DNA from: Rubellimicrobium arenae
GTDB taxonomy: Bacteria; Pseudomonadota; Alphaproteobacteria; Rhodobacterales; Rhodobacteraceae
Reading direction: 5' to 3'
Length of the DNA: 64,000 bases
Assembly: GCF_017916295.1 (NCBI RefSeq)
Contig: NZ_JAFMSS010000002.1
Location: 394,324-458,323 of the forward strand
A program made the position numbers and the translations under genes. This document shows positions 24,289 to 34,814 of this stretch, piece by piece (position 1 is the first letter of the stretch; every line of letters starts with the position of its first letter). Under the pieces are notes generated by a model. It did no database searches. It had not been told where the DNA came from and saw only the letters and a program-made list of their open reading frames with translations.

Positions 24289-25896
24289 CTACTCGGCCGC
24301 CGGGATCACGCGCTGCGGCGCCTCGTTTGCAGGCTCCCGCGCGGCTGCCGCGTCCTCCTCGCTGTCCCCGTCGAACGCGAGCGCGAGCGACTTGTTGGTC
24401 TTGGCCCCGAGCTTCTTGAGCTTTTCAACCTGTCCCACGAGGTTTCCGCTTCCCTTGGTAAGCTGGCCCAGCGCCTTTTCATGCGCCGCCGTCGCGGTGC
24501 CAAGCGCACGCCCCACCGCCGAAAAGCTTTCGATGAAACCGGCCAGCTTGTCGTACAGGAACCCGGCGCGCTCGGCGATGCTTTCGGCGTTCTTGTTCCG
24601 GTTTTCCACGTCCCAAAGGTGCTTCACCGTCCTGAGCGCCATGAGCAGCGTTGTGGGATAGGCAATGCCGATCCCCCGCTCCATGGCATAGGTCCCGATG
24701 TCGGCCTCGTGCGCCCAGGCGGCGCTGACCGCCCCCTCAATCGGCATGAAGAGAAGGACCCAGTCCACCGCTCCATCCTCGAGGTTCTGGTAGCCCTTGG
24801 ACGCCAGTTCGTCGATGCGGGCCTTCACGGCCTTGACGTGATCCCGCAGGTGGCGTCCCCGCTCCTCCTCCGTCTCGGCCCCGATGGCGGCGGCATAGCT
24901 GACCATCGACACCTTGCTGTCGATCACCAGAGCCTTGCCGCCCGGCATCCTCAGGATCACGTCCGGACGGAGCCGGTCGCCTTCGTCTCCGGTCCGGCTC
25001 GACTGGGTGACGAAATCGATGTCCTTCTGGTAGCCCATGTATTCGAGGTAACGCTCGAGCTGCGCTTCGCCCCAGGCGCCCTGGCGGTGCTTCTCCCCCT
25101 TGAGGGCGCGTGCGAGGTTCGTGGCCTCCTGGCTCACCATCTCGGTGCGCGAGGTCAGTTCGCGGATCTGCTCGGTCAGGACGGCCCGGTCGCGGCCTGC
25201 CGACTGGTGGACCTCCCGCAGTTCCAGCTCGAAGCGGCCCACCTGCTCCTTGAAGGGGCTCAGAAGGGCGTTCAGCTTTTCCTCGTGGGCCCGGGAAAAC
25301 TCCGACCCGGTCTCGCGCAGGGTCCGGCCCGCGAGATCGCGGAACTCGCGTGTCATCTCCTCGCGGATGGCTTTCAGGGACTCCACCTCGCGCGCGGCCG
25401 AGATCAGCTTGCCGTCCGTGTCGGCCCGAAGGGCCGCGTGATCGGCCTTGAGCCGCGTATGCTCGTCCTGGGTGTCCTGAAGGAGCCGTCGCACGGCAGC
25501 GACGTCCTCGCGCAGGCCGCGCTCCACCGCCTCAAGGCGCGAGACCGCCTCGTTGGCCTTGGCACAGCGCGACTCCGCATCGGCGCAGCGCGTCTCGGCG
25601 TCGCGGTGGGTCTGCCGCAGCGCCTCGACCTCGCGGGCGATGTCGCGAAGGCGGTGGTCGCGATCATCGACCAGCCGGACCTGCGCCTCGAGTTGCGCCC
25701 GCGCCACCTCGGACGAGGTGCGGGCCTGCTCCAGCTGGCGCAGCGCGGCCTCTCCTTCGGCTCGAAGCCGGCTCACCTCCGCCTTGGCGCCCCGGGCCCG
25801 AAGCATCGCAGCGCCGGCCAGCACGAACAAAGCCACGGAGACGATCAGGCTCAGGGTCTGGATGTTCAACGGCTCAACTCCGACGGTTCGCCCCAT
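24289..25896 (-). CDS. rmuC: DNA recombination protein RmuC homologue
   Basis: A 535-residue member of the RmuC family, implicated in limiting DNA inversions and recombination. An N-terminal membrane anchor (~12-32) is followed by a long coiled coil (~35-200) rich in Arg and Glu, then the nuclease-like RmuC core with GAWGEAQLERYLE near 265, RPDVILRMPGGKALVIDSK near 300 and a Lys/Ala-rich tail. The reading frame stays open 388 codons upstream, which is antisense to the dienelactone hydrolase gene and not coding. A TTG at 25869 with GGAG in front is an equally good start and would remove nine residues. Confidence 0.88.
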   Translation of the reverse strand: MGRTVGVEPLNIQTLSLIVSVALFVLAGAAMLRARGAKAEVSRLRAEGEAALRQLEQARTSSEVARAQLEAQVRLVDDRDHRLRDIAREVEALRQTHRDAETRCADAESRCAKANEAVSRLEAVERGLREDVAAVRRLLQDTQDEHTRLKADHAALRADTDGKLISAAREVESLKAIREEMTREFRDLAGRTLRETGSEFSRAHEEKLNALLSPFKEQVGRFELELREVHQSAGRDRAVLTEQIRELTSRTEMVSQEATNLARALKGEKHRQGAWGEAQLERYLEYMGYQKDIDFVTQSSRTGDEGDRLRPDVILRMPGGKALVIDSKVSMVSYAAAIGAETEEERGRHLRDHVKAVKARIDELASKGYQNLEDGAVDWVLLFMPIEGAVSAAWAHEADIGTYAMERGIGIAYPTTLLMALRTVKHLWDVENRNKNAESIAERAGFLYDKLAGFIESFSAVGRALGTATAAHEKALGQLTKGSGNLVGQVEKLKKLGAKTNKSLALAFDGDSEEDAAAAREPANEAPQRVIPAAE

Positions 25897-26070
25897 GATC
25901 GCAACCGGGGGGTCGGGGTCAAGCGCCGGTTGGGAAACAACCGCCCGACACGCGTCGGCGCAACGCCGCGCGTCGCGGGACCGAACCGCCGCCAGTAACC
26001 CAGGCCGGGTGGAAGCGGACCGAGCCCTTTCTAATCTATTGGCCCAAGAACAGCGCCAGGGAGGCCGACC

Positions 26071-26994
26071 ATGACACGACTGACCGCCAGCGATTTCTCG
26101 CCGCAGCTTCTCGAGCTCTACGACGGCTACGCCCACGGCCGCATCACCAAGCGCGAGTTCCTCGACCGCGCCGCGGGTTTCGCTATAGGCGGGATGACCG
26201 CGCCGGCCCTCCTTGCGGCAATGAGCCCGAACTACGCGCTCGCCCAGCAGGTCGAGTTCACCGATCCGGAGATCCTGCCCGAATACGTGACCTACGATTC
26301 GCCGGACGGCACGGGTGACGTCAGAGCCTATCTCGTTCGACCCGCCACCCCAAAGGAGGGTGCGCAGCCGGGCCCCGAGGACGCTGGCGCAGGTCCCTTT
26401 CCCGCCGTGGTCGTCGTGCACGAGAACCGCGGCCTCAACCCTTACATCGAGGACGTCGCACGCCGCCTCGGCAAGGCCGGGTTCCTTGCACTTGCGCCCG
26501 ATGGCCTGAGCTCCGTGGGCGGCTACCCGGGCAATGACGAGGAGGGGCGCGCGCTTCAGCAGCAGGTCGATCCCGAACGGCTCATGAATGATTTCCTGCG
26601 TGCCGTGGACTGGTTGCGTGGCCACGAATTGTCGACCGGGAATGTCGGGATCGTGGGGTTCTGCTACGGGGGTGGCGTCTGCAATGCCGCAGCGGTCGCG
26701 ATTCCCGAGCTCAAGGCCGCCGTGCCCTTCTATGGCCGCCAGCCCGACCCGGCGGATGTGCCGCGCATCAACGCGCCGCTCCTGATCCATTACGCCGAGC
26801 TCGACACGCGCATCAACGAAGGCTGGCCCGCCTATGAGGAGGCTCTCAAGGCCAATGGCAAGACCTACGAGGCCCACATCTATCCCGGCGTGAACCACGG
26901 CTTCCACAACGACTCGACGCCCCGCTACGACGCCGAAGCCGCCGAGCTGGCCTGGAGCCGTACGCTCGACTGGTTCCGCCGCTATCTGGCCTGA
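26071..26994 (+). CDS. dienelactone hydrolase family protein, probably exported
   Basis: Alpha/beta hydrolase of 307 residues with the Cys-Asp-His triad of dienelactone hydrolase: C198 in GFCYGGG, D245 in AELDTRIN and H276 in NHGFHND. The N-terminus (~25-60) has KREFLDRAAGFAIGGM followed by a hydrophobic stretch and ALAQQ, which looks like a Tat signal in which the first Arg of the twin pair is Lys. The true substrate is unknown; carboxymethylenebutenolide is only the family prototype, and no aromatic-degradation genes are nearby. ATG follows GGGAGG. The gene is convergent with a small membrane protein, the stops lying within a short inverted repeat. Confidence 0.87.
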   Translation: MTRLTASDFSPQLLELYDGYAHGRITKREFLDRAAGFAIGGMTAPALLAAMSPNYALAQQVEFTDPEILPEYVTYDSPDGTGDVRAYLVRPATPKEGAQPGPEDAGAGPFPAVVVVHENRGLNPYIEDVARRLGKAGFLALAPDGLSSVGGYPGNDEEGRALQQQVDPERLMNDFLRAVDWLRGHELSTGNVGIVGFCYGGGVCNAAAVAIPELKAAVPFYGRQPDPADVPRINAPLLIHYAELDTRINEGWPAYEEALKANGKTYEAHIYPGVNHGFHNDSTPRYDAEAAELAWSRTLDWFRRYLA

Positions 26995-27004
26995 GCCGGT
27001 CAGG
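26990..27004. terminator. short hairpin with both stop codons of a convergent pair
   Basis: CCTGA and TCAGG form a 5-bp stem around GCCGG; a G-T pair can extend it. The TGA of the hydrolase gene and the TGA of the small membrane protein lie in the arms. It is weak on its own but fits the pattern seen at other convergent pairs here. Confidence 0.35.
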
Positions 27005-27263
27005 TCCTCTCGGCCCGGGACGGACCTCGGCCACCATCGCGTCGCGTGGCGCGGGACCATCCGACGATGACGCCCGCGACCATCCCGACCGCGATGCCCA
27101 GAAGCATCGAGAGTGCCACGACATACCCGGAATATCCTTCGAACCCGGAGGTGGCCGCCCCTTCCGTATAGACCAGCCCCGCCACCAGTCCGGCGAGGCC
27201 ACCGGCCATCGCCCCGAGGAGGGCACCCAGAAAAGCGAAGCCGACCTTACGACCAAGAGCCAT
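27000..27263 (-). CDS. small membrane protein with two helices, function unknown
   Basis: A protein of 87 residues with two hydrophobic segments, about 8-33 and 47-68. Both are rich in Gly and Ala with small-residue spacing (GALLGAMAGGLAGLVAGLV), a glycine-zipper pattern that favours tight helix packing. A polar Arg-rich tail ends the protein on the cytoplasmic side by the positive-inside rule. I do not recognise a named family. The start is ATG with AGGACCGC before it; the gene sits between rpoD's terminator and the hydrolase gene. Confidence 0.7.
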   Translation of the reverse strand: MALGRKVGFAFLGALLGAMAGGLAGLVAGLVYTEGAATSGFEGYSGYVVALSMLLGIAVGMVAGVIVGWSRATRRDGGRGPSRAERT

Positions 27264-27337
27264 GCGGTCCTCCAGCGTTCTGTCCGGTACGCCAATGAAC
27301 GGCCGCCAGTCCGACCGGGCGCCATCGTTCCACCGGG

Positions 27338-27365
27338 TAATAAAAAGGCGCCCCTTGGGGCGCCT
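27338..27365 (-). terminator. rho-independent terminator of rpoD
   Basis: On the minus strand AGGCGCCCC, a 2-nt loop and GGGGCGCCT form a perfect 9-bp stem followed by TTTTTATTA. It lies just after the rpoD stop and is the clearest intrinsic terminator of the window. Confidence 0.92.
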
Positions 27366-27372
27366 CTCGGTG

Positions 27373-29358
<1,986 letters not shown>

Positions 29359-29378
29359 TGGGAGCTCCCTCGGGTCCG

Positions 29379-29445
29379 GGGTGATTCGGGTGATTCGTCG
29401 GGTCTGGCGTCTTGCGAATCAATCGAGGTCTCGGGTGATTCGCAA
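29379..29445 (-). promoter_or_regulatory. rpoD 5' leader: perfect 10-bp inverted repeat and three copies of a 10-mer
   Basis: TTGCGAATCA (29412-29421) and TGATTCGCAA (29436-29445) are exactly complementary and enclose 14 bp. The 10-mer GGGTGATTCG (plus-strand reading) occurs at 29379-29388, 29388-29397 and 29433-29442, the last copy overlapping the right arm. All lie between the predicted -10 element and the rpoD start, so they would be in the transcript leader. They could form an RNA hairpin or bind a protein; function is inferred. Confidence 0.6.
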
Positions 29446-29449
29446 TCGC

Positions 29450-29478
29450 CATATAGTCAGTTTTCAAAGCCCTGCCAC
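29450..29478 (-). promoter_or_regulatory. predicted sigma-70 promoter of rpoD
   Basis: Minus-strand -35 GTGGCA (29478-29473), a 17-bp spacer and -10 TATATG (29455-29450), each matching four of six consensus positions. It lies about 95 bp before the rpoD ATG, just after the dnaG stop, so rpoD can be transcribed apart from dnaG. Confidence 0.6.
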
Positions 29479-29500
29479 ATGGGGCGGAACCTCTGCCACG

Positions 29501-31441
29501 TCAAGCGCGTGTGCCGCGCCCGCCCCGGCTGTAGTCGATGCCGGAAAAGGTACGGTCGGCCCGCTCCTTCTCCTCCTTGTCGAGGGCCACGCCGTTGGGC
29601 GCCAGGAACACCTCCCGGGTGTCCTCGGTCTCCTTGCGGCGGGTCACGTCCACCTCGGCGGCGGCCTGGCCCAGGCGACGGGTCAGCCATTCGTCGGCCG
29701 TTCCGTCGATGTCCTCCAGAGCTTCCTCGATGGCAGCCGCATGGCTGCGACGCGCGGCAAGCTTGGCCAGCACCTCGGCCAGATCGAGGCGCGCCGCCTC
29801 GGCCTCCCCCGGGCGGCGCACGGCGAGGATGTGGGCAGCGGCAAAGAGCCTTTCAAGACGCTCGCCCCCCAGCTCGGTCGAGAGCGCGGCCTGCAGGTCT
29901 GACGCATCGGCATGCCGCAGGATCGCGTCCCTCAGCGCCCCCTGCGAAAGGTCGGGGCAGTCCATCATCTCGATCTCGTGGGCAAAGGCCGGGATCAGGG
30001 CAGGCGTCGCGATCAGAAGAGCCAGCACCACCTCCCGAAGCTGGTCGTCGGGCGACATCGCCCCCAGCGCAAGAGCCGAGGCGCGGGCCGAGGGCGTCGG
30101 CTGGGCAGGGGCGTTCTTGCCCCGGAACTCCCGCCGCTCGAACGGCCGCGAGGATCGCGGCTTCTGGCCCCAGAGCTCATAGCGGAGCTGCTTGATCTCC
30201 TCGCCGTAATGATGGCGGATCGAGGGGTCCTTGATCCCGGCGATGGCCGCCCGCAGCGACTTGTCCAGCGCGGCCTTGCGCTCCGGGCTGTCAAAGACCT
30301 TCCCCTCGGTCTCCCGCTGCCACAAAAGGCGCACCATCGGCTGCGCGGCGTCCAGCACCGCCTGCATCGCGCCCGCGCCCTTGGCCTTGATCAGCTCGTC
30401 CGGGTCCTGCCCGCCGGGCAGCAGGGCAAAGCGCAGGCCCTTCCCGGCCTCCAGCCGCGGCAGCGCGAGGTCGATCACCCGCATCGCCGCCCGCACGCCC
30501 GCCGTGTCGCCATCCAGCGCCAGCACCGGCTCGTCCGAGATGCGCCACAGCAAGCCCAGCTGATCCTCGGTGATCGCGGTGCCCAAGGGGGCCACGGCGC
30601 CGCCGAACCCCGCCTCCGACAGCGCGATCACATCCATGTAGCCCTCGGCCACGATCAGCGTCGCGCCCTTGCCGCAGGCCTCCCGCGCGGGGCCGTGGTT
30701 GAAGAGGTTCCGCCCCTTGTCGAACAGCGGCGTCTGCGGCGAATTGAGGTACTTGGCCCGCGCGTTCGGGTCCATCGACCGGCCGCCCAGCGCGATCGCC
30801 CGCCCCCGCGCGTCGCGGATCGGAAAGATGATCCGCCCCCAGAACCGGTCGTAGGTGCCGCCCTGCCCCTCGCCGGTGAGCCCCGTCTCCAGCAGCAGGT
30901 CGTCCGTCGCGCCCTTGGCCTTGAGCGCGCGGGCCAGCCCGTGCCGGTCCTCGCCGGCCCAGCCGATCTCCCAGCGCTTCTGCGCCGCCTCGCTCAGGCC
31001 TCGCCTGGCGAGGTAGGCTCGCGCGTCCTCGGCGCCCCGCGTGCCCAGTTGCAGGCGGTAATGCTGGACCGCCATCTCCATGACCTCGGCCAGCCGGGTG
31101 TTGCGCGACACCTTCTCGGCGGCGCGGGGATCCTGCGCGGGCATCTGCAGCCCGGCCTCGCGCGCGAGGATCTCGATGGCCTCGATGAAGGGCACGTTCT
31201 CGGTCTTCTGGACGAACGAGATGGCGTCGCCCTTCTCGTGGCAGCCGAAGCAGTAATAGAATCCCTTGCGGTCATCGACGTGGAACGACGCCGACTTCTC
31301 CTGATGGAAGGGGCACGGCGCCCAGAAATCGCCCTTGGCCTGGTTCGACTTGCGCTGGTCCCACGTGACCTTCCGCCCCACCACCCGGGCCAGGGGCAGG
31401 CGATTGCGAAGCTCTTCGAGGAAACCGGGAGGCAGACTCAT
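29501..31441 (-). CDS. dnaG: DNA primase
   Basis: Synthesises RNA primers at the replication fork. In 646 residues it has the N-terminal CHC2 zinc finger CPFHQEKSASFHVDD followed by FYYCFGCHEKGD, then the RNA-polymerase/TOPRIM domain with VAEGYMDVIAL (acidic metal ligand) near residue 265 and LDGDTAG near 315, and a C-terminal helicase-binding region. The ATG at 31441 is chosen because GAGGAG lies upstream and the family begins MSLPPGF; a GTG 21 nt earlier is the alternative. rpoD follows on the same strand after 142 bp. The next upstream gene on this strand, tadA, ends 63 bp before it. Confidence 0.96.
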   Translation of the reverse strand: MSLPPGFLEELRNRLPLARVVGRKVTWDQRKSNQAKGDFWAPCPFHQEKSASFHVDDRKGFYYCFGCHEKGDAISFVQKTENVPFIEAIEILAREAGLQMPAQDPRAAEKVSRNTRLAEVMEMAVQHYRLQLGTRGAEDARAYLARRGLSEAAQKRWEIGWAGEDRHGLARALKAKGATDDLLLETGLTGEGQGGTYDRFWGRIIFPIRDARGRAIALGGRSMDPNARAKYLNSPQTPLFDKGRNLFNHGPAREACGKGATLIVAEGYMDVIALSEAGFGGAVAPLGTAITEDQLGLLWRISDEPVLALDGDTAGVRAAMRVIDLALPRLEAGKGLRFALLPGGQDPDELIKAKGAGAMQAVLDAAQPMVRLLWQRETEGKVFDSPERKAALDKSLRAAIAGIKDPSIRHHYGEEIKQLRYELWGQKPRSSRPFERREFRGKNAPAQPTPSARASALALGAMSPDDQLREVVLALLIATPALIPAFAHEIEMMDCPDLSQGALRDAILRHADASDLQAALSTELGGERLERLFAAAHILAVRRPGEAEAARLDLAEVLAKLAARRSHAAAIEEALEDIDGTADEWLTRRLGQAAAEVDVTRRKETEDTREVFLAPNGVALDKEEKERADRTFSGIDYSRGGRGTRA

Positions 31442-31504
31442 GGCGGAGGACTCCTCTGCCACAAGGATTCCCGATCCGTCCAGCGCGCACCAGCCCGATG
31501 ACGA

Positions 31505-31960
31505 TCAACTTCCGCGACGCGCGGCAAAGAAATCGCGCAGCAGGGCGGCGGACTCCGCTGCGCCGATCCCTTCGTACACCTCGGGGCCATGATGCGCCTG
31601 CGGATGGGAATAGATCCGCGGGCCGTGCCGCACCCCGCCCGACTTCGGGTCCTCGGCCCCGAAATAAAGCCGCCCGATCCGCGCGAACCCGATGGCAGCC
31701 GCGCACATCGGACAGGGCTCGAGCGTGACCCAGAGGGAATGTCCCACCAGCCGTTCGCTGCCCCGTGCCGCGCAGGCCATGCGCAGCGCCAGCATCTCGG
31801 CATGGGCCGTGGGGTCGTTCAGCTCCCGCGTGCGGTTGCCGGCCAAGGCCACGACCCGACCGTCCGGCCCCACCACGACGGCCCCGACCGGAACCTCGTT
31901 CCGGAGGCCAGCGGCCCGCGCTTCGGAGAGGGCGGCCCCCATATGGCTCACGAAAGACAT
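31505..31960 (-). CDS. tadA: tRNA-specific adenosine deaminase
   Basis: Converts A34 of tRNA-Arg(ACG) to inosine. In 151 residues the deaminase zinc site is H53 (HAE, with E55 as proton shuttle) plus C83 and C86 in EPCPMC. It is divergent from rluB with 76 bp between the starts, a conserved arrangement in alphaproteobacteria; both products modify RNA. The ATG start gives the usual family length. Confidence 0.95.
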   Translation of the reverse strand: MSFVSHMGAALSEARAAGLRNEVPVGAVVVGPDGRVVALAGNRTRELNDPTAHAEMLALRMACAARGSERLVGHSLWVTLEPCPMCAAAIGFARIGRLYFGAEDPKSGGVRHGPRIYSHPQAHHGPEVYEGIGAAESAALLRDFFAARRGS

Positions 31961-32036
31961 GGCGCTTCGTCGCAGGCCCCCTACCCTCTAGCAACCCCCT
32001 CTAGCGGGAGCGGATCATTAGCGTTATGGGCGGCCG

Positions 32037-33881
32037 ATGAGCACAGATGACAAGACCCCCGAAGGCGCCCCGGGCGAAGGCGAGCGCATTGCCAAGGTCC
32101 TCTCCCGCGCGGGGGTGGCCTCCCGCCGCGATGCCGAGCGGATGATCCTCGAAGGCCGCGTGACCGTCAATGGCGCAAAGGTGACGTCGCCGGCGACCAA
32201 CGTGACCGACAAGGATCGACTCGCCGTCGATGGCCAGCCCGTGGGCGAGGCCGAGGCCACGCGCGTCTGGCTTTATCACAAGCCGGCCGGCCTTGTGACG
32301 ACCGAGCATGACGAGGAAGGCCGCCCGACGGTCTTCGACTCCCTGCCCGAGGACATGCCCCGGGTGATGTCGGTCGGCCGGCTCGACCTCACCTCGGAAG
32401 GGTTGCTGCTGCTCACCAACGACGGCGAGATCAAGCGCAAGCTGGAGCTGCCCTCGACCGGATGGTCGCGGCGGTACCGCGTCCGCATCCATGGCACCCC
32501 CACCAAGGAGCAGCTCGAGCCGCTGCGCCAGGGGATCACCGTGGATGACATGGACTACCAGCCGATGGAGGTCAGCATCGACCGCCAGCAGGGCGCCAAC
32601 GCCTGGCTGACGATCACGCTGCGCGAAGGCAAGAACCGCGAGATCCGGCGCGCCATGGAGCACCTGGGCTTCACGGTGAACCGCCTGATCCGCATCAGCT
32701 ATGGCCCCTTCCAGCTGGGCGACCTGCCCGTCGGCGACGTGGAGGAGGTCCGTCCCAAGATCGTTCGCGACCAGCTTGGCCTGTCCAAGCCCGAGGCGGT
32801 GACCCGCGCCCGCAAGCGGCCCTCGCCCGATGACATGCCCGTCTTCGACGACGAGCCCGAGGACCGGCCCGCGCGCGATCGCCTGTCCACCGCCCGCCCG
32901 GCGGGCGCGACGGTGAAGCGCGAACTGAAGGCCCGCGGTCCCAGGTCCCGCGATGCCGGGGACGACGACACCCGGTCGCGTCCCACCCGCAGTCCCCGCA
33001 AGGTGGCCGCGCCCAGCGCGTTCTCCAAGCCGCGGACCTGGATGAGGACGGACGAGGCCCGTGCGGCCCGCGAGGATGCCGGGCAGGCCGACGAACGGCC
33101 CCACCGTGGCTCCGGCGAGGGATCGCGGTCCTCCGGCTTCAAGAGCCATGGCCGTCCCCCGCGCGCCGAGGGCGGCGGGGACCGCTCCCGGTCGTCCGGG
33201 TTCCGCAGCCATGCCGCCGAAGGTGGGCGCTCCCGCTCGGACCGCGAGGAGGGCGATGGCCCCCGGAAGAGCTTCCGCGACCGCGGGCCCCGCGCCGATG
33301 GGGACCGGGGACCGCGCAAGTTTGGTGACGATGACCGCCGGCCGCCGCGCCGGTCCGACGACGAACGTCCGCCGCGCCGCTTCGAAGGGAACGACCGACC
33401 GCGTGGCCCGCGTCCGGCCCGCGATGCCGACGAGGCCCGGCCCGCGCGCGCCTACAAGCCGCGTACGCCGCGGGAGGGGACGGACGAACGGTCCCCACGC
33501 CCCTTCAAGCCGTCGCGTCCCGCCCGTGAGGGCGACGAGGGCCGCTCGGCCAAGTATGCCCGCGCGCCCCGGCCCCAGCGCGAGGGCGAGGAGCGCCGTC
33601 CGCCCCGGCGCTTTGAAGGCCAGGACGGCCGGCCCGACCGTGGGTTCAAGCCGCAACGTCAGGATCGCGGGCAGGACAGCCGCCCGCCCCGGTCCGATCG
33701 CCCCTCCCGCGAGGGAGACGAGCGCCGCCCCTTCCGGGCGGATCGAAACGATGGTCCCCGGGGGCCGCGGGAGGGCCGCAACGATGGCGAGCGCTCATTC
33801 CGCAAGGGACCTCGCGAAGGGGGTCCCAAGGGCCGTCCCTCCGGTGATCGGCCGTTCAAGCCGAAGCCCCGCAAGGACTGA
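32037..33881 (+). CDS. rluB: ribosomal large-subunit pseudouridine synthase B with long disordered tail
   Basis: Makes pseudouridine in 23S rRNA (RluB/RsuA type). Of 614 residues, an S4 RNA-binding domain (~18-65) is followed by the synthase domain with GRLDLTSEGLLLLTNDGE near residue 116 (catalytic Asp in GRLD) and REGKNREIRR near 198. From about 255 to the end the protein is low complexity, dominated by Arg, Gly, Pro, Asp and Glu with loose repeats such as RRFEG, GDRGPR and FKP. E. coli RluB is less than half as long. Such tails occur in other alphaproteobacterial RluB proteins and probably bind RNA or ribosome intermediates. The frame is intact throughout. Confidence 0.93.
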   Translation: MSTDDKTPEGAPGEGERIAKVLSRAGVASRRDAERMILEGRVTVNGAKVTSPATNVTDKDRLAVDGQPVGEAEATRVWLYHKPAGLVTTEHDEEGRPTVFDSLPEDMPRVMSVGRLDLTSEGLLLLTNDGEIKRKLELPSTGWSRRYRVRIHGTPTKEQLEPLRQGITVDDMDYQPMEVSIDRQQGANAWLTITLREGKNREIRRAMEHLGFTVNRLIRISYGPFQLGDLPVGDVEEVRPKIVRDQLGLSKPEAVTRARKRPSPDDMPVFDDEPEDRPARDRLSTARPAGATVKRELKARGPRSRDAGDDDTRSRPTRSPRKVAAPSAFSKPRTWMRTDEARAAREDAGQADERPHRGSGEGSRSSGFKSHGRPPRAEGGGDRSRSSGFRSHAAEGGRSRSDREEGDGPRKSFRDRGPRADGDRGPRKFGDDDRRPPRRSDDERPPRRFEGNDRPRGPRPARDADEARPARAYKPRTPREGTDERSPRPFKPSRPAREGDEGRSAKYARAPRPQREGEERRPPRRFEGQDGRPDRGFKPQRQDRGQDSRPPRSDRPSREGDERRPFRADRNDGPRGPREGRNDGERSFRKGPREGGPKGRPSGDRPFKPKPRKD

Positions 33882-34194
33882 GCAGGAGCTGGCCGGATCA
33901 TCCGGCTGGCTTGGCTTACGGCCCCGGGCAATGGATCCGGGGCCCAAAGCGGACGCGGCCTCGAGGTCGGGTGGCAGGGACGGGCGGGATCTTACGGGGG
34001 GATGAGAGCTGCATCACCGCCGAAGGAAGCCCAGCGCCCTGTGCCGGAGTACCCGGTAGGCTTGAGCTGAACGTGATGGGGGGCGCTGGCCGTCGGCTAC
34101 GCGGCCCATACAGCCGGACGGGACGCCCCGTTCGCATCCCTCGAACTTGGCCCTGAGACCACCCTGCCCGATGCGCCCGGACATGGTCACATGG
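33882..34194. other. intergenic region after rluB with two hairpins
   Basis: 313 bp between the convergent rluB and ldtR-like genes. GCCGGAT-C-ATCCGGC (33892-33906) and GGCCCCGG / CCGGGGCC (33920-33944) are perfect inverted repeats. The rest shows no supported gene on either strand. Confidence 0.45.
33920..33944. terminator. candidate terminator hairpin after rluB
   Basis: An 8-bp perfect stem GGCCCCGG / CCGGGGCC with a 9-nt loop, 38 bp after the rluB stop. No T-tract follows, so confidence is moderate. Confidence 0.5.
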
Positions 34195-34701
34195 TCAGTA
34201 GATGTAGCGGATCTGGTCGGTCCAATAGCGTTCCATGCGCTTCAGCGCGTGGGTGATCTCGTCCATGGAATCGGCATCGAGAATGGCCCGCGTGGTCAGG
34301 CCTTCCGCATGGGCGGCAAAAAGGCGTGCCACGATGTCGCGAAGCTTGCGGCCCTTGTCCGTCAGGCGCACACGGACCGAGCGACGGTCGATCTCGCTCC
34401 TTTGGTGGTGCATGTAGCCGAGGTCCACCAGCTTCTTGAGATTGTAGCTGACGTTCGAGCCCTGGTAATAGCCGCGGCTTTTCAGCTCGCCCGCCGTGAC
34501 CTCGTTGTCGCCGATGTTGAAGAGCAGCAGCGCCTGGACAGGGTTGACCTCGAGGATCCCCAATCTCTCGAACTCGTCCTTGATGACGTCGAGCAGCAGC
34601 CGGTGCAGCCGCTCCACCAGCGTGAGCGCGTCCAGGTAGCTGCGCATGAACGCCGCGTCGCGGGCCGGCAGGATAGGATCGACGGGGGTCCGGACATTCA
34701 T
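34195..34701 (-). CDS. MarR-family regulator, LdtR-like
   Basis: Winged-helix regulator of 168 residues. The recognition region reads TAGELKSRGYYQGSNVSYNL followed by KKLVDLGYMHHQRS, and a basic wing IDRRSVRVRLTDKG follows. This combination matches, from memory, the LdtR group of alphaproteobacteria, which in Liberibacter and Sinorhizobium controls L,D-transpeptidase genes and stress tolerance. No L,D-transpeptidase gene is next to it here. An upstream in-frame ATG would add 12 residues, but MNVRTPVDP with GGAG upstream fits better. The upstream region is comparatively A+T rich. Confidence 0.82.
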   Translation of the reverse strand: MNVRTPVDPILPARDAAFMRSYLDALTLVERLHRLLLDVIKDEFERLGILEVNPVQALLLFNIGDNEVTAGELKSRGYYQGSNVSYNLKKLVDLGYMHHQRSEIDRRSVRVRLTDKGRKLRDIVARLFAAHAEGLTTRAILDADSMDEITHALKRMERYWTDQIRYIY

Positions 34702-34814
34702 GGCGGCGTCTCCGATGTGTCGTATTTGCCGCAACATAATCCCAAGATTGACAATACCGGGTTAAGCCCCCGGGGACCCCAAGCGGTTGTTCCTGAAAAC
34801 TTGAGTAAAGCTCT

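Noticed and set aside
25897..27060. An N-terminal extension of 388 codons for RmuC
   Set aside because: The extension is antisense to the dienelactone hydrolase gene, and the RmuC membrane anchor begins just after the internal start.
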